A stretch of 64,000 bases of DNA from assembly GCF_002994745.2 (NCBI RefSeq), contig NC_037090.1, positions 41,068,001 through 41,132,000 on the forward strand, in the 5' to 3' direction. Source of the DNA: Rosa chinensis (Eukaryota > Streptophyta > Magnoliopsida > Rosales > Rosaceae). The number at the start of each line of letters is the position of its first letter. Positions within the stretch are counted from its first letter, which is position 1. The notes under the pieces were generated by a model. It saw nothing but the letters and a program-made list of their open reading frames with translations. It ran no database searches and had not been told where the DNA came from. The position numbers and the translations under genes were made by a program. Below are positions 36,498 to 46,098 of this stretch, in pieces.

Positions 36498-37795
36498 TTC
36501 AAGCTCACTTAACAACATTGAGGACAATGTTGGTTTTAAGTGTGGGGGTGACGGCTCGGGTGCCCTATTTATTAATAAAAAAAATGATTTTTCATTTTTA
36601 GATTAGCTTTTTGTAATTATATTTTATTGTTTAATGCCTTTTTCCAATCCCAATGATGAGCCATGAACTTAGCTTGTTGTGATTGTGGATAGATTGGGCA
36701 TGATCTAGGATTTTGAATTTGTTTTGTGATTAAGTATATATGTGATCTATGCTTGACTATATGTGTGCACATAGCCTATGATTAGGTTGGTTCGTCATAA
36801 TTAGAGAAGCATATAGATGATTTGATCGACTTGCATGCCTTTATTTGTGAGCTTTTGTGCCTATAACTATAGTATACTCGTCATTCATTCACTTATTCTT
36901 TCATGTGTGTACAATTTCATGACATTGTGTATCTAGAACTTGCTTGAGACCTCTCGAGGCTACATGTTAGCTTACGATAGGATGGAAAGGATTGAGGCAT
37001 TGGGTTTAATTATCACCATGGCCAAAGAAGCATGTGCCCAAAAATATTTACCACTAGATTGCCACTTTGAGCCTATTTATATTTAGCCTTTTTGTTCATT
37101 TGCACCACAAATTCCTACCTAGCCAATACACTTTTATCCTACCCTTCCATGGCAGTTGAATAAGCGATTCGAGAGAATGACTTTATGTTTGAGTGCTTCA
37201 AAAGAAAAAGAAAAAGAATGCTTCCATTCAAACATCCAAAATTAGTATTTAGACCTCCATTCTTTTTAGACCTCTGATCTACTTTTCAAATACTTAATTT
37301 CTTTACCACACCTCCCTAATATTCTCCAAAATACCCATGTTCTAAAAATCTGAACTAAACTCACAATTTGTTCAAAAAAACATACTAAATCCTCCACCTT
37401 CTAATTCTTCATTTATCGCATCAAGTAGTAGTTCTAAAATGGTAGTCGCTTGGATCGAGTAGCACTGCACTCTCGCTTTAAAAACTTTATCCCTTCCCTT
37501 CTCACTATCAAGGACATTTGAACGTTTGTTAAATTTTTTATTTTTATTTTTTGAAAGACTTGTTTTGATTCTAATGAATTGTTGTAATTCAATGTTTCAC
37601 TGAAAATTTCACGATTTTTGCAATCTGGGTAAGTATCCAAGTCTGATAAGAGGTCTATATGATACAATCAAACTTGCTTTTTATATATTTTGTGTATAAC
37701 GATATCAAACTACACATGCCTGAAAGGTAGAATTTGATGATTCTCTTTTGCATTATTATCATCCTTGTTGATTTGTTTATCATTACCTGTATTAT
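36498..37795 (+). mobile_element. 3' region of an older gypsy-type element
   Basis: Starts with the TTCAA duplication and reads ACATTGAGGACAATGTTGG and TTTTAAGTGTGGGGGTGACG, typical of the non-coding 3' region of Athila/LARD elements. Further right the sequence loses recognisable structure. No gene was found. Confidence 0.55.
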
Positions 37796-37804
37796 TTATT
37801 GATA

Positions 37805-38228
37805 GCGCTAAATATTGGTTACTACCCTATGGTTTAGGTCCAAAATCAATTCAGTCCCTAGACTTCTAACTTTATCAAAAACACCCATGCAGTTTCAATT
37901 TTGATCTAATAGGTCCAATCTGTTAGTCTTCTGATAATTGAGTCATTTAACTTGTTGACGTGACTCATATATGGCCTATGTTTTATGATGTGGTGTTGAG
38001 GTGGCATGCATAGTCAATTTAGGAGTGGGTCTCACTACTAGAAATCTATCAAATAAAAAGTTTTTCATAAAATAATCCAACTATAAGTTGAACTCATAGC
38101 AAAATATTAACGAATTGGACCTATTAGATCAAAATTGAAAGTACAAGGTTGTTTTTGATGAAATTAGAAGTCCAGGCACTGAATTGATTTTGGACCTAAA
38201 CCACAGGGTAGTAACCAGTATTTAGCCC
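37805..38228. mobile_element. Mutator-type MITE (424 bp)
   Basis: Terminal inverted repeats longer than 100 bp: left GCGCTAAATATTGGTTACTA, right the inverse of GGGCTAAATACTGGTTACTA. Flanking 9-bp TSDs TTATTGATA lie at 37796-37804 and 38229-38237. Long inverted repeats with a 9-bp duplication indicate a MULE-derived MITE. It has no coding capacity. Confidence 0.93.
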
Positions 38229-38237
38229 TTATTGATA

Positions 38238-38545
38238 CTAGAACACGTCAAGTGTAGTGTTCAGTTCTTAGCCACATGGATGGATAACTTGAGATGTTAG
38301 AAACAAGTTTCTGTTCTATACATAATTTGATTTGCACACAAAAAGAAGATGAAAAGCAAACCATGAATTTAGGATTTGATTTGAACTTGATAAAAAAAAA
38401 AAACATCAAGAGTTTGGAAAAAAATAGTTTTTCTTATATATGTCATTATTGTAATATCACATGAGTTGATAAAGTCAACTATCACTTGAAAAAAATAGGA
38501 TGTCCAAATGCTGATTTTGGAGGTATGAATAGAAGCACTTATCAA
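38238..38545. other. AT-rich spacer, nothing recognised
   Basis: This lies between the MITE and the next LTR. There is a poly-A run near 38391-38403 and no reading frame or repeat that I can support. Confidence 0.4.
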
Positions 38546-39622
38546 TGATAGGAGCATAAAATGCGACGATTATAATGTTTAAACCCTATATTTTGCTGAG
38601 TTATTTCCTTTAACTTGATCAATTTAACTTAGTTAGTGTTTTGTAAGTAAAATGGAGTCTCAAAGTCCCAAAATGACTAAGGAAGGCACACGTGACGTGA
38701 AAATGGAGAAAAATGAAGAAATAGAAGTTTTCCCAGTTTGACTAGGAAAAGGAATCCCAGTTGGAGAAGGAGTCTGAAGCTGACTTGGACTAGGAGTTCT
38801 ACTTGAACAAGGAAACCCAATTATACTCAGATAAGGAAATCTAGTGTGACAAGGAGTCCCTGTTGAATAAGGATTACTCAAGAAGGTTCCAGAAGAGTGT
38901 AGAAGAATCTTGGAAAAGAAGAAGATTGTATTCAACTACAAAACTTGATTATATATGGAGTTCTACTTGCACTAGGACTCTTGTGGAAGCTAGGAGACAT
39001 CCTGGAAGACTCAAGAAGTATCTAGAAGCCATGTGGAGGATCACATGCCGTGCACACTTGAGAGAATACACAAAGAATTCAATTTTGTAAGGAACATGGA
39101 GTTGGAATTCGAATTGGATTTGGATTGCTTTATTCCGTGAACTTCATGAAGCTTCTACATTATTCTTGACGTCAAGACTTCTACAAAGGCAAAAAGGACA
39201 TCGATTAGAGATGGTGATGCGTTCTTGATGATGTGGAAATATTTTATTGGTCAAGAGACGTGTTAACCAATCAGAAAATTAGAAGGAAAGCCCGAATCAA
39301 CACAAACTAGGAGAATTCAATTGGGAACGGATTGGGAGAAGCTTTGGACGTCTTCCTATATATACTTTATGTATTTGACGTTTCAAGGTTACAATTTTTC
39401 TCCACAATTTCGGTTTCTCACTAGTTTTCTCTAGCTTTTAGGTTTTTCACAATCTTCAAGGAGCTTTGCGGTGACCATCCACTTTCCTTGCCGTGATCAT
39501 CACTTGTGCACCACCTTGGAGCTGCTTTGGATCTTTGGAATGTGATCAAGGGTTGTTCATACCACCTCTTCCATGTACTATTCATGGTTTAGTTAGAAAA
39601 TCTGCTTTGTAAAAAAAAACAG

Positions 39623-40377
39623 AATTCCTAAAAAACACATAACAAATCCCTAAAAACCACCAAAACAATTCCTAGAAAACACCAAAGTATATTTTCGGCC
39701 AACCTAATTGGCTAGTAATTAGGTTTTATGCTTTGTAAACCCTAATTAGAATAAGTAGTAAAGGCTTGTTTTGAGTCGAAATCAGATTATGCATGTAATG
39801 AATTGACTTGCTTTGAGTGTTTGGATTTGCATGTTTATCAACTCTTTCTTGAACATAATGATTTGAAAATTGATTTTCAACGTAGTTGCTTTGATTGCGT
39901 GATGCATGTTTTCAAAATAAATTGTCTTGGTACTTTGCTAACTCAATTGATTAAAGAAGAAAGTAAAAAGGGACATTGGTTGCTTTGATCATGGTTCTTG
40001 ATTGATAATTTTCCATGGTAACTAATAAAGATTAAGGGATGCATGAATGGATTGATCTTGAATTGTTCTTGATTAATTGTTTTCTGAAAATTCTTCTTTT
40101 CCCACCTTTGTATATAAAAACGTTTTCAATTACTTTATTATTTCTGAAACTTTCGAATTTTGATCTTCAAAACCCCCCTTGTTCTTATGTTTTCATGTTC
40201 TTGTACATATGTAAAATCGATTTAGGATTTTTAGAATGCATGTAAACGTAAATAATTGTTAATATATTCTGAAAATACTTAAAGAAATCGTAAATAATGT
40301 TGGCCGAAAATATACTTTGGTGTTTTCTAGGAATTGTTTTGATGGTTTTTAGGGATTTGTTATGTGTTTTTTAGGGA
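39623..40377. repeat. Inverted repeat, about 80-bp arms
   Basis: The left arm 39623-39703 (ending TATTTTCGGCCAAC) is the reverse complement of the right arm 40299-40377 (starting GTTGGCCGAAAATA) with very few mismatches, about 595 bp apart. Confidence 0.88.
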
Positions 40378-40655
40378 TTTTGTTTCCTACTTGTAATTGG
40401 TTTCCTAATTAGTGTATAACTAGTAATCCTTGTTGTATATGGATTCCTAATGTGACTATGACTTGTAAAATGTATACAAGTAGGAGTAGGATTCCCAAAT
40501 TAATTTGTGGTGGTGTTCTTTAGGGATTTTGTTTCCTACTTGTAATTGGTTTCCTAATTAGTGTATGAATAGTAATCCTTGTTGTATATGGATTCCTAAT
40601 GTGACTATGACTTGTAAAATGTATATAAGTAGGAGTAGGATCCCCAAATTAATTC
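40371..40655 (+). repeat. 149-bp tandem duplication
   Basis: TTAGGGATTTTGTTTCCTAC starts at 40371 and 40520. The two units differ at only a few positions. The first unit touches the end of the inverted-repeat arm. Confidence 0.9.
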
Positions 40656-41144
40656 TAACTTGTATTTCTTTCTTTGTTTCGACATTTTGCCTATATATAT
40701 GTGTGATTTTTGTTGCTTTCATGTTCTTGCTTTCTTATTTTCAAGTGCAATTGTTGTATGTTCTTGTGTTGCATGCCGGTTTGAACGATCCCTGCTTATT
40801 CTATACGAACAATGTTTCTTTTCAGGGTTTAAATTGGCACTCCTCTTGAGCGTATGATAGGAGCATTTTTATGCAACATTTTAATAATTATTTCCTCATA
40901 TTTTTCTTAGTTATTTCCTTTACTTAATCATTTTTAATTTAGTTTCTATTTTCTAGGTACATTGGAATAAATGACAAGGAAATAAGCTAAAATGAAGAAA
41001 TAGAGTTTTCCTGGTCCAACTAGGAATCCCAGTCAACGCAGGAATCCTAATGAGGCTAGGAAACCTGAAGGCATTAAGAGACCACATGGCTTGAAGATGA
41101 CGTGAGAGATATTATGAGAGATTAAATCTGATTTTTGCATGGGA

Positions 41145-41720
41145 CACTACTACAAAAAGTTAATCACACAACACCAATCAGATAACGGAACAAAAATTTA
41201 CTGTTGTGTGTTTAAGTGAACTCTATTGTACAACGGTATTAGTGATGTTCTGTTGTGTGAATGTCAATAAAGTGATAACCTTTTTCTCAGAACTACATTG
41301 CACAACACAATTAAGCAATGTCCGTTGTCTGAGTCTTAAAAAATTTAGCGGCAGATTTCCCTCCACTCTTGAGTCTTGGTTGCCTCTTGAAACACTAAAA
41401 TTTTGGTTACTAGGTACAACGGTTTAGCTATTTCCGTTGTATGATTAAAAACTGGGTGCCAAATTTTGAGGAAGCTTGCTTGAATGTCTTCTACTAGGTA
41501 CACCTAGTGCATGCTGCATAAATTGTACAACAGATTGTAGTCATTCTATTGTCTGAACGAGGAACATAGGCGGCAAAATTTTCATTTTGACTCAAATTTA
41601 TTTGATCTCTCCCACCAGACCTAGTCAGGCGGCAAAAACTCCCTCCCTATAATTTTTGTATGTTAACATTCATACAACATAATTTTATCTATCTGTTGTC
41701 TATCAGACTTATAAAAAAAA
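41145..41720. repeat. CACTA-2 left subterminal repeats
   Basis: Repeated CACACAAC, ACAACGG and CCGTTGT motifs in both orientations follow the terminal repeat. They mirror 45470-46059. Confidence 0.8.
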
Positions 41721-41745
41721 AAAAAGAGTTGTCTGCCCTTGTTGA

Positions 41746-42245
41746 ATGTGTCGAAACCTTCATCCTCACAAAACCTATTGTCTCTCTCTTTTCTCACAAA
41801 ACACGAAACCTCTCTCCTCTAAGCCAAAAGCTCAGAGCTATCTCTTAATCATCTCATCCAAAACCCTTAAATTCCAATCTCCTTATCTTCATCTCATCCA
41901 ATTGCTTCCCCAATTTGAATCCCAAACTTCAATTCAACTCTACCATCTCCAGTTCACAGTATTTTGCTACCAAAATGGCATTCCTTGGCTGCTGTTAGCC
42001 TTTTCTAGGTCGTCTTTCTTTGTCTCTGAGACCGCACTGTACCAAATCTTCACCTTCCTATTTCAATTTTCTCTTGTGGGGATCTACGTCACCCTAGGGT
42101 TTTCCAATTTTGTGGCCCAAAACCTAGCCTCTTCTGCCAGTGGCTACGTTGTCCACCAATGCTGGGTTAGGTCTCTCCTGTTCGATACCAACTAGAAGGC
42201 CAATCTCGACCCCTCCGGTGCCATAACTGCGGCAAGGTTCTCTGG
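41746..42245 (+). pseudogene. Unidentified captured segment in CACTA-2
   Basis: A long open stretch (41746-42195) ends at a stop after LLFDTN. It includes a hydrophobic piece IYVTLGFSNFVAQNL and a possible splice donor TCTG|GTAAGG near 42244. It looks like transcribed DNA (CT-rich leader, then GC-balanced sequence) but I do not recognise a family. It may be the 5' part of the ATP synthase gene copy or of another captured gene. Confidence 0.35.
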
Positions 42246-42389
42246 TAAGGTTTCACTCTCTTATCCTCCAAATTCCCCCATCTTTTTTTACCTTGGCCCC
42301 AATTTCAAGTCATTCTCTTAGCTGAGACTTCCTCTTTTTGAGATGGTTGGTAAGAAAGGAAGAAGAAGAAGAAGAAGAAGTCATCAAAG

Positions 42390-42632
42390 ATGGGAAAGTT
42401 CAATGCTTGGCCTGTGTTCTTCAAGCGCGAGTGGAATCGGAATTGGCCTTTCCTCGTCGGCTTCGCGTTCTCTCTCTATCTCACTGGGTACTCCACTCCA
42501 TTTCTCTTTCTCATTCTGTGAATATGAGTCCCTTTCAGTGAGGTAGGGTTTTGATTTGATTTGTTTATGGGTTCTAATTTTGCAAAGGAGGATGCGAAGA
42601 ACTCACCTTTTGTACAGAGTCACAAGAAGTAG
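42390..42632 (+). pseudogene. Captured fragment of mitochondrial ATP synthase 6-kDa subunit
   Basis: Exon 1 (42390-42487) starts at ATG and reads KFNAWPVFFKREWNRNWPF, then LVGFAF and a donor TGG|GTACTC. The last exon (42588-42632) reads EDAKNSPFVQSHKK and a stop, behind an acceptor GCAAAG. These match the start and end of the plant F1Fo ATP synthase small subunit of about 55 residues (family known from memory). The middle stretch between LVGFA and EEDAKN is missing, and direct splicing of the two exons would be out of frame. A GAA-repeat leader precedes the ATG. It is a defective gene copy carried by CACTA-2. Confidence 0.87.
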
Positions 42633-42771
42633 GTCTCTCGAACAACCCCAATCTATTATAAATTTCTGCATACAACAAGTCCTTGGGCTGAAATTATGCT
42701 TAGACGAAAGCGAATTAGAAATCATTAGCTCTTTTACATATTTATTTTACTCTTAATTGGAGAACAATTAT

Positions 42772-42894
42772 AGCTCTGGTGCTGGAAGTGGTGGTCAAGT
42801 TGCCAAAGATGCTCTAGGAAACGATGTAATTGCAGCACAATGGCTTAAGACTCATGGGCCTGGTGACAGGACTCTCTCACATATACCTAAATGA
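42772..42894 (+). pseudogene. petC: Captured fragment of chloroplast Rieske Fe-S protein (PetC)
   Basis: An open stretch reads [17 protein letters not shown], then [15 protein letters not shown], and runs into a stop after HIPK. This is the segment between the transmembrane/hinge Gly-rich region and the start of the soluble Rieske domain of the cytochrome b6f complex subunit. The cluster-binding motifs, which would follow downstream in the real protein, are absent. Only one partial exon was captured. The identification rests on the strongly conserved KDALGND and [11 protein letters not shown] blocks. Confidence 0.88.
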
Positions 42895-43733
42895 GGATAA
42901 ATCACGATTTGCTCTATATAAGGTAATGCAAGATATCTATCTATAAAGTTTTTTATTCCAAAGAAGTAAGAAAAGAATGGGGCATTGTAATCATGCTTGG
43001 AACCTTACTGTTCTTTCATTATTTGTTCATAAATTGTCCCTGCTATCCATTGCGAATTCATTGTTTTCCGTCAAGTTTTAGGTAACATGCCAATACCATG
43101 TGAGGAAATGACGATGTTGAAGTTGAATCCTTACTGTTCTTTCATTATTTGTTTGTATTTCCTGTGGATAAGCAGTGTCCACAACACTTTACTTAGTTTT
43201 GAGACATACTTATATTGCATTATGACCATGAATTTTTAACAGCTTTCTTATTATAACCCTATGGTAACAAATTTGTATTCGTTATTGTGGTTTGCATTGT
43301 TTCTCTGACTGATATATATCTAGCCTGCAACATTGTAATATGAGATGTTGCCTGCAACATTCTTAATGAAATTTGATGCGAGGGATATTATGTTGGAGAG
43401 AGAAATAGGTCTATTGGGACTTCGGATAATCGTGATAATAAATTCTTTGTAATATGAGTTGTTGTCGATCACATTCTTGATTGGATTCTCTCTCTCTCTA
43501 TCTCTCTCAACTCACATTTTTTACCGCATCTTGTTTTCCAAATTGAATATTCTTTAAGCTTAAAGGTTGAGTGGACCTCTTTTTATGTTCTTATGCTTTT
43601 GCTTTTATTTAACATCACATGCATTCCCGATTTATTGTCTTTCATGTACTTGGGATTTTACATCTTTATTTTGTTTGTTTTATCTATGCAAATTTATGTG
43701 TTGTTGAACTTACTGTTCTTGACCCTTTGGCAG

Positions 43734-43781
43734 GAGAAAGAGTTTAAAGTTGCAGTTCTCCTTGTTTTTGACAATAAGCAG
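43734..43781 (+). pseudogene. Captured exon resembling an ARF-type small GTPase
   Basis: A 48-bp exon between acceptor TTTGGCAG and donor CAG|GTAAAT reads EKEFKVAVLLVFDNKQ. ARF GTPases have the same pattern at their guanine-binding NKxD motif, with VLLVFANKQ followed by D at the next exon. The A-to-D change and the missing D (in the next, uncaptured exon) would spoil nucleotide binding. The match is short, so it is less sure than its neighbours. Confidence 0.6.
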
Positions 43782-44434
43782 GTAAATGCTACTGCCTGAG
43801 GGGGAGTTTTACTGTTTAATGTCATGTACAAATGTTATTCCACAGATGGGGACAGTGTAAACAGCCTTCTATTGAAGAAATAAATTTTAAATTGAGGATA
43901 GATTTTCCCTTGTATAGTCAAGTAGTCCTTCTGTTGCAATTTCATGTCTCTATCTATACACTTTCAATTATCATTTCAATAAATTGTGCAAGTTTTTGCA
44001 ATATGATATTCTCGTTAGCGATGATATTGGGTTTTCACAAGTTTGTTAACTTAGGTTTGGAATTCCCAGAATTCCCATTTAGTTAGGATATTGATTATTA
44101 TTTATCTTGTGTAGTGGCATAGTGCTTGAGGAATAAACCTTTAGTTTCCAATTGCAGTCAATCACTTTATTTAATAATAAATTGCAGTTTTGTTAGGTTT
44201 TCATTTTTAGGATTCTCATATGTATTTAAGTTGTGGCTTACCTTATAATGATTCAATCTACATATGCATGGTGGTTTTTGTCTCTTCTGGCAGGGTAGGG
44301 GATAGGCAATGCTAGGAATTAATGCTCAGAATTAGGAATTGAAGGGATTTTATTCCTTGTACAAAAATATATGAACTGGCTCTTCAATTTTATGTTGCTG
44401 GGGATTGCTAGGAAGTAAAAAATGTATGATAGGA

Positions 44435-44958
44435 GATTTGGAGTTCGCTAGAAAAGCTCTGCCCGCATGATCAAAGAACACGAATTCTGGAATTCAGGTA
44501 TTGACAGAAACTTTATACTTTGGAAGTTTCACATTCTCTTGTTTTCATTCATTTGGTGTTTACGGTAATGCATATCTATCCTGCTTTGGTTTATTATCTG
44601 TATTTGGTTTTGAATGTTGCTAGTTTCCGCCGTTGTTCTGTTATGTAGGTACTCATATGGTAGTTATTCAGGATTTGTAATCACACTTTAAGTAGATATT
44701 ATGCAATGTGGAACCAACCCAGGCCTGATTCTTCAACCACTGTGTGTCCTCTACAACTTAATGATCATTAGTTTTTTTTTTCTTCAATCAATCAATGGTT
44801 GGGGAAACAGAGTGATTGACTAATCTTGTTAACATATTATGCTTGTCAGGACAAGGAACTTGCTTCTATGATCGAGAGTGTTTCCGAGAAACAACATTTT
44901 ACCGCAAAATGACTTCAACTGCCGAGACTGGATGGGATTTTAGTACAAGATGGATGAG
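44435..44958 (+). pseudogene. TRE1: Captured three-exon fragment of plant trehalase
   Basis: Three exons in correct order with introns kept: 44435-44497 (DLEFARKALPA, then IKEHEFWNS after a 1-nt deletion near 44468, donor CAG|GTATTG); 44672 to about 44738 (NHTLSRYYAMWNQPRPDSST); 44850-44958 (DKELASMIESVSEKQHF, then in the next frame YRKMTSTAETGWDFSTRWMR, after loss of one T in a T-run near 44902; donor GAG|GTAGAT). Trehalase (GH37) splits trehalose into two glucoses; GWDFSTRW is a conserved block of the catalytic barrel. Two frameshifts make the fragment non-functional as an enzyme. Retained introns show capture at DNA level. Confidence 0.96.
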
Positions 44959-45469
44959 GTAGATTTTTGAAACAGGGAGAAGTAATTGATTTAGCATTTA
45001 TACTCCTACATTAACATTTTATTGAAAGCACAATAGAGTATGTTTTGAGTTTGTCTCTCATGTCACTGCACAAGATTATGAGAAGTAAACGAGGCAGTCA
45101 TTTAATTGAAGAGCTTGCTCTTGTTTCCATGCAGGAGCCATATATGTAGGAGTGGACTGAGCAATTGGAAAGTAGTGACCGATTTATGTAGGAGCCATAT
45201 ATGTAGCAGCTGCATATGTGCATATTTTTGGAACAAGTATATATTGTATCTGCTTTTGTTGTTTATCATTGTTAGTTAAAATAAAGCAGTCATCAAGCTG
45301 CTTTCTTCATTTTTTGTTTCATTGTATAGATACTTGAATGTATGGATGATTGACAAATGCTAGCTCTTTTGGTACATTAGATGCTTGAATTAGAGAACTT
45401 CAGTACATAATATATTTTGAATATTATATTGTGCAAATATTTCAGGTAAAAAATCGATAATAAACATAC

Positions 45470-46059
45470 AATAGTGAATTACATTACGTTAATCACACAA
45501 CAAATCATTTTAATCACACAACGGTACCAACTAAATTTTGTTGTCTCAGTAAAACTCACACAACAGAATGAATACATATCAGTTGTCCAATGTTAAATCA
45601 CATAACGGTATAGAAATAAGATGTTGTATGACTTGTGAAGAATTTAACATTGAGCCTCACACATACAACGGTTACTTATGATACCTGTTGTGTGAAGGAA
45701 CAACCAACAACAGTCGCCATATTTTTCTGTTGTATGATAAGTTAACCAACAACATCATGTACTTACTTCTGTTGTCTGAGTGTTTTTTTTTCTGTTGTAT
45801 GAGAAGTTAACCAACAACAGCATGTCTTACTTCTGTTGTCTGATCATCATCGAAAATGCGCCACATCCAATTTCTAGCGTTGGCATGCGCAGAATTGGTG
45901 CAACGGTTATAAGCAGTGCGTTGTGTCTATGACATTCACACAACGGTGTTTCACCGTTGTGTGAGTGTGCTCATCACACAACATCTAGATAGACGACAGA
46001 CATGGTCCACATCACACAACAGATTTCCACTGTTGTGTGATGCAATTTTTGTAGCAGTG
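45470..46059. repeat. CACTA-2 right subterminal repeats
   Basis: A dense array of ACACAACGG, CAACAAC and CTGTTGT(C/G)TGA motifs in both directions ends in the inverted terminal repeat GCAATTTTTGTAGCAGTG. The stretch 44960-45470 before it is AT-rich with one short direct repeat (GGAGCCATATATGTAG) and no gene. Confidence 0.8.
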
Positions 46060-46098
46060 GGAAATGATGGAGATAATGTGAAAATCAAGGAGAGAATC

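Larger units (their letters stand above)
38546..40852 (+). mobile_element. LTR related to the LARD family (about 2.3 kb)
   Basis: Starts TGATAGGAGCATAAAATGCG and reaches TCTTGAGCGTA, where a new LTR start TGATAGGAGC follows directly at 40853. It carries an inverted repeat (39623-39703 with 40299-40377) and a 149-bp tandem duplication (40371-40655). No TSD was established because the right end is masked by the next element. Confidence 0.78.
41145..46059 (+). mobile_element. CACTA-2, gene-capturing Pack-CACTA (4915 bp)
   Basis: Left end CACTACTACAAAAAGTTAAT; right end the inverse of CACTGCTACAAAAATTGCAT. TSD GGA lies at 41142-41144 and 46060-46062. The 3' LTR of the host at 63480-63490 reads GCATGGGAAATGATGG without the insertion, an empty site confirming both borders. 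Subterminal arrays of ACAACGG/GTTGTNTGA motifs fill about 550 bp at each end. No transposase is seen. The interior carries fragments of at least four unrelated plant genes, all on the plus strand and with intron-like DNA between exons. Confidence 0.95.

Noticed and set aside
37230..37670. Second MITE suggested by repeated TTTAGACCTC near 37248 and AGAGGTCTA near 37648
   Set aside because: The inverted match is too short and no target-site duplication was found.
42358..42382. GAA repeat as an independent repeat feature
   Set aside because: Short microsatellite in the leader of the captured ATP synthase copy; ordinary in plant 5' UTRs.
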